From NCBI GenBank assembly GCA_029983495.1, contig JASBZJ010000012.1:1-17732 (forward strand): a stretch of DNA of 17,732 bases, given 5' to 3'. Positions 1 through 7,961 of the stretch are shown here, in pieces. Source of the DNA: Porphyromonas sp. (GTDB taxonomy: Bacteria > Bacteroidota > Bacteroidia > Bacteroidales > Porphyromonadaceae). The position numbers and the translations under genes are program-made. Under the pieces are notes generated by a model that was not told where the DNA came from, made no database searches, and was given only the letters and a program-made list of their open reading frames with translations. Numbering within the stretch: the first letter of the stretch is position 1; each line of letters opens with the position of its first letter.

Positions 1-1149
1 GGGGGAAACATTTCAGGACCTATAATAAAACATATATTAATTGTTGCACTCGCTACAATTATTGCAATTACGGTATCGCACTTTTCGTGGAAAGGGATTC
101 AAAGCCTAACGTTTATACTATACCTTATAGCCATATTAGCTCTGGTGGCGACTATGGCATTTGGTGTAGAAGCCAACAATGCTCAACGCTCGTTTAACCT
201 TTTAGGTATAAGTATTCAACCCTCCGAAATACTTAAGCCAACTATAGTGTTTTTAGCTGCCTTCTTTTTTGGTGCTAGGCATAAGCTTAGTGGAAAACAG
301 GCTTTTATACTCTTTTGGGTATTAACAGGTATCCCCGCAGCAATAATTATGTTCGAATCGGGTTCCACAGCCATAATTCTATTTGCTATTGCATGGCTTA
401 TTTGCTTTGTAAGTAACCCAGTGAAAAAATATTTTAATCGGCTGACACTAGCGTTTGCTGGTATAGGGCTTTTAGGTGCCATTCTGTTAGTTACACTTCC
501 GCAAAGTGCCTTAAACAAATTTGGTAGAGCAGCAACATGGCATAGCCGAATATTCAGCAATAGCTTAGGTGTACCCGATAGTGTATATAACGCTATGAGT
601 AAAGCTGAACGCGACTCGGCGTACTATATTATCGATGATGGCGTAAACTATCAGCGCAAGCATGCACAGATAGCCATTTCGCGTGGAGCGGTTTCGCCTT
701 TAGGCGTGCTTCCTGGGAATAGCCTCTCGCGCGACTTCCTTCCCGAAGCTCACAATGACTTTATTTACGCCATAATAATAGAGGAACTTGGCCCCCTAGG
801 AGCCATAGCGGTTCCCTTATTTTACCTTTTTTTCTTTTTCCGACTTGGGGCTTGGGGCAAAAAAGCACCCCGAAAACAACAACGATTAATACTGTATGGT
901 ATGGGTTTGCTTTATGTTTTCCAAGCACTACTTAATATGGGCGTTGCCAGCGATCTTATCCCTTTAATGGGGCAAACATTACCCTTAATAAGTATGGGAG
1001 GAAGCTCATACCTACTATCGGCATTTTCGTTTGGTGTAACTATAGCGGTATCGACTGCTATAAAGGAAGAACGCGATAACATAGTAGCCAATGCCGAAAT
1101 AATCCCTCCCGCTACAACAACCGATATACCCCTAACACAAAACCTTTAA
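1..1149 (+). CDS. ftsW: FtsW, SEDS-family septal peptidoglycan glycosyltransferase (5' end outside window)
   Basis: The reading frame is open from base 1, so the gene starts before the window; the ATG at 145 is internal, because residues encoded before it (ending IKHILIVALATII) already look like FtsW membrane sequence. The visible part has 382 residues. FtsW polymerises lipid II into glycan strands at the septum together with a class B PBP. Family signatures are present: NNAQRSFNLLGISIQPSEILK-like motif (180-240), the HNDFIYAIIIEELG loop around 751-792 whose Asp (codon 757-759) matches the essential SEDS aspartate, and the LISMGGSSYL motif near the C-terminus (about 990-1020). Several hydrophobic membrane segments are evident. 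About 40 N-terminal residues are probably missing. It lies 20 nt before murG on the same strand. FtsW rather than RodA is favoured by the dcw context. Confidence 0.95.
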   Translation, partial: GGNISGPIIKHILIVALATIIAITVSHFSWKGIQSLTFILYLIAILALVATMAFGVEANNAQRSFNLLGISIQPSEILKPTIVFLAAFFFGARHKLSGKQAFILFWVLTGIPAAIIMFESGSTAIILFAIAWLICFVSNPVKKYFNRLTLAFAGIGLLGAILLVTLPQSALNKFGRAATWHSRIFSNSLGVPDSVYNAMSKAERDSAYYIIDDGVNYQRKHAQIAISRGAVSPLGVLPGNSLSRDFLPEAHNDFIYAIIIEELGPLGAIAVPLFYLFFFFRLGAWGKKAPRKQQRLILYGMGLLYVFQALLNMGVASDLIPLMGQTLPLISMGGSSYLLSAFSFGVTIAVSTAIKEERDNIVANAEIIPPATTTDIPLTQNL

Positions 1150-1169
1150 TTGTTAGCATTTTACCTGCT

Positions 1170-2285
1170 ATGCCACGATTTATGATAACTGGCGGTGGTA
1201 CTGGTGGTCACATATTCCCAGCCATTGCTATTGCCGATGCCCTAAAGCGTCGGTTTAACAACTGCGAAATACTTTTTGTAGGTGCCGAAGGAAGAATGGA
1301 AATGGAACGTGTACCCCAAGCAGGATACCCCATAAAAGCCATTCCCATAAGTGGGTTAGATAGGAAAAACCTCCTACGCAATATTGGGGTTATTATAAAG
1401 TTCATTAAAGGAATAAAGCTCGCAAAACGTTACATACAAGACTTTGAACCCGATGTTGTAATAGGCGTAGGGGGATACGTATCGGCTCCAACGGTTTTAA
1501 CAGCTCAAAATATGGGTATACCCACCCTTATTCAGGAACAGAATAGTTATGCTGGGGTAGCCAATAAACGACTTGCAACCAAGGCCAACGCAGTTTGCGT
1601 TGCGTACCAAGGTATGGATCGCTTTTTCCCTGCTAATAAAATAGTTCTTACTGGTAACCCGATACGCGAGAATATCGAGAAGCTTCCCTTACCGATTCGG
1701 AGTGAAGCATTGGAACGATTTGGTGTTACTGACGTAATGCGCCCAACGGTTGTTTCGGTTGGTGGTAGTTTAGGAGCACTTACTATTAACGAAAGCTTAG
1801 CCGATGGGTTGAAAAAGATTGCCGAAGCTGGCATAACATTAATATGGCAAACAGGCAAGAGTTATCAAAAAAAAGCACAAATAGCGAGCGAACAACTCCC
1901 TACAAACCTTAGGGAACATATTATTATTGTTCCATTTATCGATGACATGGCAAGTGCCTATAGTTGTGCCGATTTACTTATATCACGAGCTGGAGCTTCG
2001 ACAATAAGCGAAATTCAGTGCTTGGGGCAACCTACCATATTAGTACCTTCGCCAAATGTTGCTGAGGATCATCAAACCCATAATGCACAAGCATTGGTAA
2101 ACAAAAATGCAGCCGAAATGATAGTCGACGCAAATGCTCGAACGTGTTTAGTAGATGCTGCAATTGCCCTTGTCACCAATAAAACAAAGCTTTCCGAACT
2201 AGGCAACAATGCCCATTCGATGCACCTACCCAACTCTGCTGATCATATTATAGATATTATTTCAGGCTTACTAAAGGAGAAGTAA
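1170..2285 (+). CDS. murG: MurG, UDP-GlcNAc:undecaprenyl-pyrophosphoryl-MurNAc-pentapeptide GlcNAc transferase
   Basis: MurG adds GlcNAc to lipid I to make lipid II on the inner face of the cytoplasmic membrane. The 371-residue product has the usual length. It has the N-terminal acceptor-domain loop GGGTGGH (residues 8-14), GVGGYVSAP (99-107), QEQN (122-125), the GNP motif (162-164), the glycine-rich GGSLGA turn opening the donor domain (198-203), and the UDP-GlcNAc-binding stretches RAGASTISE (273-281) and EDHQTHNA (299-306). The ATG at 1170 gives a short lead of seven residues before GGGTGGH; an in-frame ATG at 1182 is possible but less likely. No Shine-Dalgarno sequence is obvious. It follows ftsW by 20 nt and ends 2 nt before murC. 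Confidence 0.97.
   Translation: MPRFMITGGGTGGHIFPAIAIADALKRRFNNCEILFVGAEGRMEMERVPQAGYPIKAIPISGLDRKNLLRNIGVIIKFIKGIKLAKRYIQDFEPDVVIGVGGYVSAPTVLTAQNMGIPTLIQEQNSYAGVANKRLATKANAVCVAYQGMDRFFPANKIVLTGNPIRENIEKLPLPIRSEALERFGVTDVMRPTVVSVGGSLGALTINESLADGLKKIAEAGITLIWQTGKSYQKKAQIASEQLPTNLREHIIIVPFIDDMASAYSCADLLISRAGASTISEIQCLGQPTILVPSPNVAEDHQTHNAQALVNKNAAEMIVDANARTCLVDAAIALVTNKTKLSELGNNAHSMHLPNSADHIIDIISGLLKEK
2273..2280 (+). promoter_or_regulatory. Shine-Dalgarno-like site for murC
   Basis: AAAGGAGA lies inside the 3' end of murG, 7 nt before the murC ATG. It stands out because the other genes in the window have no clear purine-rich site, as is usual in Bacteroidota, where initiation rarely depends on anti-Shine-Dalgarno pairing. 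It supports the ATG at 2288 as the murC start. It also encodes murG residues, so it may be coincidental. Confidence 0.45.
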
Positions 2286-2287
2286 TT

Positions 2288-3700
2288 ATGAGCAACGGTT
2301 CATCACTAAAAGCGGTGTATTTTTTGGGTATTGGAGGAATTGGAATGAGTGCACTTGCCCGATACTTTAAAGCAATAGGGGTTCCGACTGTAAAAGGCTA
2401 CGACTTAACCCCCAGTTCACTAACACACCAACTTGAAGATGAGGGGATTGAAGTACACTATACCGACTTAGGATTAGAGGCCACTAAGGGGTTAACACCC
2501 AAAGATTCGTTAATAGTTTTTACCCCTGCAGTACCTAATAGTTTAGGTGAAATGGTAGCCTTTAGAAGTGCTGGCTTCCACATGGTAAAGCGTGCCGAAG
2601 CCCTTGGCCATGCTGTTGAAGGCAAAAAACTTTTTGCGGTTGCAGGTACTCACGGCAAAACTACCACCTCGTCGTTGCTTACACACTTACTTCACGAAAG
2701 TGTTTCCACCTCCGCTTTTTTGGGCGGAATAAGTAGCAACATCAACAGCAATGTATTACTTTCGCCAAACTCGGAAAATATTGTAGCCGAAGCTGATGAA
2801 TACGACCGTAGTTTTCTTTGGTTACACCCATACCTAGCTATTGTAACAGCAACGTCGCCCGATCATCTCGATATATACGGTTCGACCGATGCTTATAAAG
2901 AGGGATTCACTTCGTTTATAAACCAAATCGTTCGAGGGGGAACACTAATCTATAAAAAAGATAGTTTTACCCCGAACCAAATACCTCAGCATATTTGTAA
3001 CATTAGCTACAGTTCACCGTGGAAAGGCGAAAAACCTGCTGATGTTTATAGCGATAATGTCGAGTATACATGCGAGGGTATTCGTTTCGATTGGCACTTC
3101 CCTCGTAAAGGGTTACATTTTAAGCAACTCCTATTACACACCCCATTTGCCATAAATATCGAGAACGCCACAGCTGCAATTGCAGCTGCCCTTATTGCTG
3201 GGAGTAGCGAAGAGCAAATTCGCAAAAGCTTGGCTTCTTTCAAAGGAGTAAAACGTCGCTTCGAAGTAATATTTTCAAATAAAAACCACATTTATATCGA
3301 TGATTACGCTCACCATCCCGAGGAGTTAGTCGCATCCATTTCCTCGTTACGAGAACTATACCCCAACGATGCGATTTTGGGTATATTTCAACCCCACCTA
3401 TACAGTCGAACTCGCGATTTCTATCATCAGTTTGCTTCTGCTCTTGCCGAATTAAATGACGTTATTTTATTACCAATTTATCCTGCTCGCGAAGAGCCTA
3501 TTGAAGGTATTACAAGCGATTTAATTTTACGAGAACTACCACAGAAAAATAAGTTCCTAATAGAAAGAGATGAGGTAGTAAACTTTATTGAGCATTACCC
3601 AACAACTTTACCGAGAATTATAGTAACATTAGGAGCTGGTAATATCGACCGAATCGTATTACCTTTGCAACAAGCCTTGAAAAGCCTTTCCGATGAATAA
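2288..3700 (+). CDS. murC: MurC, UDP-N-acetylmuramate--L-alanine ligase
   Basis: MurC is the cytoplasmic ATP-dependent ligase that adds L-Ala to UDP-MurNAc, the first step in building the stem peptide. The 470-residue product shows the N-terminal Rossmann-like GIGGIGMSALA (residues 14-24), the ATP-binding P-loop AGTHGKTTTS (119-128), EADEYDRSFL (168-177), SPDHLDIYG (190-198) in the central domain, GVKRRFE (320-326), and DDYAHHPEE (338-346) in the C-terminal domain. HxH-type residues and the THGKTTTS loop separate it from MurD, MurE and MurF. It begins 2 nt after murG, and its stop lies inside the ftsQ start region (8-nt overlap, ATGAATAA). No ddl follows it, unlike the order in Proteobacteria. 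Confidence 0.97.
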   Translation: MSNGSSLKAVYFLGIGGIGMSALARYFKAIGVPTVKGYDLTPSSLTHQLEDEGIEVHYTDLGLEATKGLTPKDSLIVFTPAVPNSLGEMVAFRSAGFHMVKRAEALGHAVEGKKLFAVAGTHGKTTTSSLLTHLLHESVSTSAFLGGISSNINSNVLLSPNSENIVAEADEYDRSFLWLHPYLAIVTATSPDHLDIYGSTDAYKEGFTSFINQIVRGGTLIYKKDSFTPNQIPQHICNISYSSPWKGEKPADVYSDNVEYTCEGIRFDWHFPRKGLHFKQLLLHTPFAINIENATAAIAAALIAGSSEEQIRKSLASFKGVKRRFEVIFSNKNHIYIDDYAHHPEELVASISSLRELYPNDAILGIFQPHLYSRTRDFYHQFASALAELNDVILLPIYPAREEPIEGITSDLILRELPQKNKFLIERDEVVNFIEHYPTTLPRIIVTLGAGNIDRIVLPLQQALKSLSDE

Positions 3701-4586
3701 AAAACTACTCTTTGTTACTCTCGCCTTTTTACTTGTAGTTTACCTCTTTTGGGTAAATCTCCTTTTTCCATTGAAAGAGAAAGCCCCCCTATGCCAAGAG
3801 GTGGAAGTAAATATTGAGGGAAGTGAAAAGAGTTGCTCGTTGCTAACAGCAGAACAAGTTATTGCCGAAATTAATGCCATCGATTCAATCCCACTAAAAA
3901 AATCTATTACGGGGTTTAATCTACACCATATCGAACAGCAAATAAACCGTAGCAATGCTTTAATTGAGCGTTGTAACTTATACTTCCGGTCAAATGGAAC
4001 CTTATGTGTAAATATTCACACCGAACTTCCGTTATTCGTTTTAGTTGTTGACAATAAGTCGTATTTCGTTAATCGAAAATTTCAGCTTACCTCAACCAAC
4101 CAAGCAAATGCTTTAGCAATCCCCCTTCCCGTAGTGTATGGTAACATTCCGAACTATCCGCCCAACAACGGCTCTCCAAAGGATAACTTAAAAGCAAAAC
4201 TAAGGCAACAGGAGCTATTCGAAGCAATTAGCTATATTATCAATCACCCTAAATGGGGTTACTTCTTTTCGGATTACTATATCGATGCCTCCCAAAATTT
4301 ATATCTTAGCGGTGCTGTAGCTGGCTATGTTGTAGAAATTGGTCGAACTTGGACCAACATCAAGCAACAATTAAATAACCTTGATTTGTTCCTTACCCAT
4401 GCCGAACCTAAGTTTGGCCCCAATGCTTTTACTAAACTAAACCTTGTTGTTCCTGGCGAAGTTATTGCAACACCTCGCTTGCTTTCACTCAGTAAAAAGG
4501 CAGCTGAAAGCATTACTATAGCTTCGCCCGACGAAGAAATTGAAGAACCTTTGCCCCAAAATAACCCTGAAAACATAACCCAATGA
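3693..4586 (+). CDS. ftsQ: FtsQ/DivIB-type cell division protein
   Basis: FtsQ is a bitopic divisome protein linking early cytoplasmic components to the septal synthase. The 297-residue product has a short cytoplasmic start (MNKK), one membrane segment at about residues 5-22, and a periplasmic remainder. Residues about 38-110 fit a POTRA-like domain, followed by a stretch resembling the FtsQ beta domain (around the segment SYFVNRKFQLTS). Sequence conservation in FtsQ is low; the call rests on architecture and on position between murC and ftsA. Its start overlaps murC by 8 nt and its stop overlaps the ftsA start as ATGA, so translation is probably coupled on both sides. The C-terminal 30 residues are acidic and proline-rich, probably disordered. 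Confidence 0.88.
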   Translation: MNKKLLFVTLAFLLVVYLFWVNLLFPLKEKAPLCQEVEVNIEGSEKSCSLLTAEQVIAEINAIDSIPLKKSITGFNLHHIEQQINRSNALIERCNLYFRSNGTLCVNIHTELPLFVLVVDNKSYFVNRKFQLTSTNQANALAIPLPVVYGNIPNYPPNNGSPKDNLKAKLRQQELFEAISYIINHPKWGYFFSDYYIDASQNLYLSGAVAGYVVEIGRTWTNIKQQLNNLDLFLTHAEPKFGPNAFTKLNLVVPGEVIATPRLLSLSKKAAESITIASPDEEIEEPLPQNNPENITQ

Positions 4587-6097
4587 ATATGAGCCATGCA
4601 AATGTTTATGCTGTAATCGACCTCGGTAGCAGTTCTATCCGAGGAATGATAGCACATAAGTTGAAAGATGGAATGGTTTCCCCCATTGCTTGCGAAAGTC
4701 TTCCCACAGAAGGCTGTATAAAACATGGAGCTGTGTACAATATTGATGGCACAACCGAAAAGATTGCTGAAATAATTGCACGCCTCAACCAGAAACTCGA
4801 GGACAATTATACCATAAATAAACTTTACATTGGTCTAGGAGCACAGTCCCTTAGGAGCGAAGAAGAGGTGATTCGTCTCGAACTCGACGAGAACGGTGAG
4901 GAAATTCGCGATACACATATTGCAAAAGTTTTCGATGAAATTGAACAACTATCATTTCCGCGACGTGTAATTATCGATTATCTCCCCCCATATTACGAAG
5001 TTGACGGTCGCACAGAAGCATTCCCAAGAAGCATTGTTTGTCGCGAATTTGTTGCGCATGTTTCGCTCATAACCGTAAAAGATTGGGTATATAATAATGT
5101 TCGTACAGTAGTTGAAGATCGCCTTAAGATGGAACTTGCGGGCATTCTTCCCACCCCCCTTTGCGAAGCGAACATTATGCTTTCGCCATCGCAAAGGCAA
5201 CTTGGAGCAGTATTCGTAAACATTGGCGGGGGAACCTCGTCGGTAGTAATATTTCAGGATGGTGTATTCCGACGTTTAAGGCTCCTTCCATTTGGGGGTA
5301 AGAACGTAACTAAGGATCTCGAAAGCTTGCATCTTACCGAGGAACAAGCCGAGGAAATAAAATTACAGTACGCTGGTGCTACAACTTATGCCGACCGCGA
5401 TAAAACATTCGAAATTCCTAGCTTTGATGGTGTTGAAATGCGAATGATGCGTGTTATTGATGTTAATCGATACACCTCAGCGAGGATGCGAGAAATTACT
5501 GAAAACATTTTCGAAGTAGTTAAAGCGTCACAATTTGAACATCTCATCAACGCTGGTTTTGTATTTACTGGAGGGGGAACAAAAATAAAACGCTTCGACG
5601 AACTCCTTAAAAACTATACCCGTAACTATACGTTCAATACACAGCTTTCCTCCGTAATCGACCATAACAATCCACTCTCGTCTATACCCGAAATGGCTAC
5701 AGCCATAGCATTAGCCTATGTGGCAGATGAAGATTGTGTAAAGCCTATTGCTCAGGATTTGCAATCACTGTTCAACAACACTTCTTCCAATAAAACACAA
5801 ACCTACACTTCAGGGCAACACGATAACGATAGTAACGACCAGCTATCGCAAACACAAGAAGTTTTGCTAAATACAGATGATGAGGACGCTGAGGGAATAT
5901 GGAGTAAACGGTTTAATGAATTCGATGATAACGATAGCCATATTGAGCCAGAGTACTCTGCAAAGAACAAAAACCATGCTGATGAGAGTACTCCTCGAAA
6001 ACGCACCCGCAACCCAGCCTTAACAAAAATAAAATCAATATTTTCGCAAATGGTAGAAACGTTTAAAGAAACCTCCGACGATAATGATGAACTCTGA
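4583..6097 (+). CDS. ftsA: FtsA, actin-like membrane anchor for FtsZ
   Basis: FtsA is an actin-fold ATPase that tethers FtsZ to the inner membrane. Visible motifs are the phosphate-1 loop VIDLGSSSIRG (residues 11-21), phosphate-2 VNIGGGTSSVV (212-222) and the adenosine motif FVFTGGGTKIKRF (326-338). An SHS2/1C-like insert lies roughly at 85-165. After the actin core (ending near 385) comes an acidic linker rich in Asp, Asn and Ser (about 400-470), then a basic, amphipathic segment (about 471-497, starting PRKRTRN) that fits a membrane-targeting helix. At 504 residues it is longer than the roughly 420 of E. coli FtsA; the extra length is mostly the linker. The start overlaps the ftsQ stop (ATGA), and the last 14 nt overlap ftsZ. 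Confidence 0.96.
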   Translation: MNMSHANVYAVIDLGSSSIRGMIAHKLKDGMVSPIACESLPTEGCIKHGAVYNIDGTTEKIAEIIARLNQKLEDNYTINKLYIGLGAQSLRSEEEVIRLELDENGEEIRDTHIAKVFDEIEQLSFPRRVIIDYLPPYYEVDGRTEAFPRSIVCREFVAHVSLITVKDWVYNNVRTVVEDRLKMELAGILPTPLCEANIMLSPSQRQLGAVFVNIGGGTSSVVIFQDGVFRRLRLLPFGGKNVTKDLESLHLTEEQAEEIKLQYAGATTYADRDKTFEIPSFDGVEMRMMRVIDVNRYTSARMREITENIFEVVKASQFEHLINAGFVFTGGGTKIKRFDELLKNYTRNYTFNTQLSSVIDHNNPLSSIPEMATAIALAYVADEDCVKPIAQDLQSLFNNTSSNKTQTYTSGQHDNDSNDQLSQTQEVLLNTDDEDAEGIWSKRFNEFDDNDSHIEPEYSAKNKNHADESTPRKRTRNPALTKIKSIFSQMVETFKETSDDNDEL

Positions 6098-7496
6098 AAA
6101 CGATAATAAAATAAATAGCGTGGAAGACATCATTAATGGTGATCTTCTTAACGTGGAAGGCCTAATAGGGCCAAAGCGAGTTATAAAAGTTGTTGGCATT
6201 GGTGGTGGTGGTGGTAATGCTCTTAACCACATGTTTCAGGAAGGTGTTGATAATGTTAGTTACCTTGCACTGAATACCGATGCGCAGGACTTACAAAAAC
6301 TACAAATACCCGATAAACTTGTACTTGGGCCCAACACTACAAAAGGGCTTGGTGCGGGCGATGATCCCGAAGTTGCACGAAAAGCAGCGGAAGAAAGTGC
6401 CAACGATATTCGCGAACTCCTCGACGATGGCGAAACCGAAATTGTTTTTATTACAGCAGGTATGGGTGGAGGAACAGGAACTGGTGCTTCGCCCGTGGTT
6501 GCTCGAATTGCAAAATCGGAATTAAAGCTCCTTACCGTAGGTATTGTAACTATTCCCTTTCTTCGCGAAGGTGAGCGCAAAATTCTAAAAGCTCTCAAAG
6601 CTGTAGAAAGACTACGCCAAGAAGTTGACGCTATACTTATTATTAATAACGAAAAAATACTCGAGCTATACCCAAAGGAAACATTTTCTCAAGCCCTATT
6701 CCTAGCTGATCAAACCCTTGTAAATGCCACCCGAAGTGTTTCGAATCTTATTTATACGCAAGGCGAAATTAACGTCGATACCAACGATGTTTGCAAAACA
6801 TTGCGCGATGGTGGTGTTGCTGTTATAAGTACAGGCGAAGGTGAAGGTGAAGATCGGTTAAAAGTTGCTATCGAAAGTGCTGTTCATTCGCCACTGCTCA
6901 ACGGTAACGATGTATACCGAGCAAGCCGACTACTTGTATACTTTTATATGAGTCGCGAAAACGAACTCAAAGTACAGGAAATGGCTCCTTTGGATGCCCT
7001 ATCGGCTTCTATGGATCGAAGCTTTGAATACATTCCTGGACACGCTTTCGACGATACGTTGGGGAACAAAGTTCGTGTAACAATACTCGCCTCGGGATTC
7101 GATATGCAATCAACCGAGGATTCGGTACGCAAAAGAACCAATGAAGATGGCTTAAGTAAACAAGAGCGTGCAGCACGCGAACGACAGGAACGCGAACTCC
7201 TAAGCCAATATTACGACACAAAGGATGGGCAAATACTGGGTTCGTTAGGACAAGCCCGCCCCTTTATTTTTGCTGATGAAGAACTCGATGATGAACGAAT
7301 CATAAAAATTATCGATAATACCCCCGCAGCTTTACGTCGCCACGACGAACTTGAGGTTATTCGCTCCGACAAAACATTCCAAAAACCTCAATCGATTATG
7401 CGGAGCCGAGTTAGTAAGAACATTATAGAAGAACTAGAACAAAAAAACAACAACCCGAACGATGATAACGATGACCGTATTACCATATCGTTCTAA
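6084..7496 (+). CDS. ftsZ: FtsZ, tubulin-like cell division GTPase
   Basis: FtsZ polymerises with GTP into the Z ring. The 470-residue product has an N-terminal extension of about 30 residues, then GIGGGGGNA (38-46), the tubulin signature GMGGGTGTG (126-134), and a T7 synergy loop at 230-235 reading NVDTND. The catalytic Asp pair of the NVDxxD loop is kept (D232 and D235), but the usual Phe-Ala between them is Thr-Asn. The core ends near residue 340. A charged linker follows, containing a heptad-like run rich in Arg and Glu (about 358-372), a TPAALRR motif (413-419) resembling C-terminal peptides of other FtsZ proteins, and a further 50-residue tail ending DRITISF. Two adjacent ATG codons open the gene; 6084 is used here and 6087 is equally possible. 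It overlaps ftsA by 14 nt. Confidence 0.97.
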   Translation: MMNSENDNKINSVEDIINGDLLNVEGLIGPKRVIKVVGIGGGGGNALNHMFQEGVDNVSYLALNTDAQDLQKLQIPDKLVLGPNTTKGLGAGDDPEVARKAAEESANDIRELLDDGETEIVFITAGMGGGTGTGASPVVARIAKSELKLLTVGIVTIPFLREGERKILKALKAVERLRQEVDAILIINNEKILELYPKETFSQALFLADQTLVNATRSVSNLIYTQGEINVDTNDVCKTLRDGGVAVISTGEGEGEDRLKVAIESAVHSPLLNGNDVYRASRLLVYFYMSRENELKVQEMAPLDALSASMDRSFEYIPGHAFDDTLGNKVRVTILASGFDMQSTEDSVRKRTNEDGLSKQERAARERQERELLSQYYDTKDGQILGSLGQARPFIFADEELDDERIIKIIDNTPAALRRHDELEVIRSDKTFQKPQSIMRSRVSKNIIEELEQKNNNPNDDNDDRITISF

Positions 7497-7514
7497 AAGC
7501 TTGAAGTTAAGACC

Positions 7515-7961
7515 ATGATATACGAACAGATTGACAATCAAATAAAAGAAGCCATGTTGGCACGCGATAAAGTTCGACTCGAAACACTTCGCGGAATAAA
7601 AAAAGAATTACTCGAAGCCAAAACAGCAAAAGGTGGCCAAGGCGAAGTGTCGGATGAAAAAGCCCTCGAAATAATTGCAAAACTACTGAAACAACGAAAG
7701 GAAAGTGCCGAAGTTTATGCACTTAATGGCAGAAACGACCTTGCAGAAAATGAACGGCTCGAAGCAAAAGTACTTGAAGAATTCCTTCCCAAACAATTAA
7801 CTCGTGAAGAATTGGTTTCGATTGTACAAGATAAAATTAAAACTTTGGGAATAACTGACCCGAAACAAGCTGGTAGGCTTACTGGAACCCTTATGAAGGA
7901 GCTTAAAGGACAAGTAGACGGTAAGATACTCAATGAGGTTATTCAAGCTCAGCTTTCATAA
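7515..7961 (+). CDS. GatB/YqeY-domain protein
   Basis: The 148-residue product matches the YqeY family, related to the C-terminal tRNA-binding domain of the amidotransferase subunit GatB. Visible family features are the helical start (MIYEQIDNQIKEAMLARDK), the RLETLRGIKKELLEAK segment, LEEFLPKQL (about 88-96) and the C-terminal GRLTGTLMKELKGQVDG stretch (about 120-136). Full length is normal for the family. It is soluble with no signal peptide. The role is not settled; a function linked to tRNA or amidotransferase activity has been proposed from homology. It starts 18 nt after ftsZ, an arrangement I recall as common in Bacteroidota, and overlaps the next gene by 29 nt. Confidence 0.93.
   Translation: MIYEQIDNQIKEAMLARDKVRLETLRGIKKELLEAKTAKGGQGEVSDEKALEIIAKLLKQRKESAEVYALNGRNDLAENERLEAKVLEEFLPKQLTREELVSIVQDKIKTLGITDPKQAGRLTGTLMKELKGQVDGKILNEVIQAQLS

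Noticed and set aside
145..1149. ftsW starting at the ATG at 145
   Set aside because: The frame is open to base 1 and the upstream codons encode FtsW-like membrane sequence, so this Met is internal.
4952..5223. Minus-strand open frames inside ftsA
   Set aside because: They are antisense to a strongly conserved gene, have no start context or recognisable protein features, and look like shadow frames.
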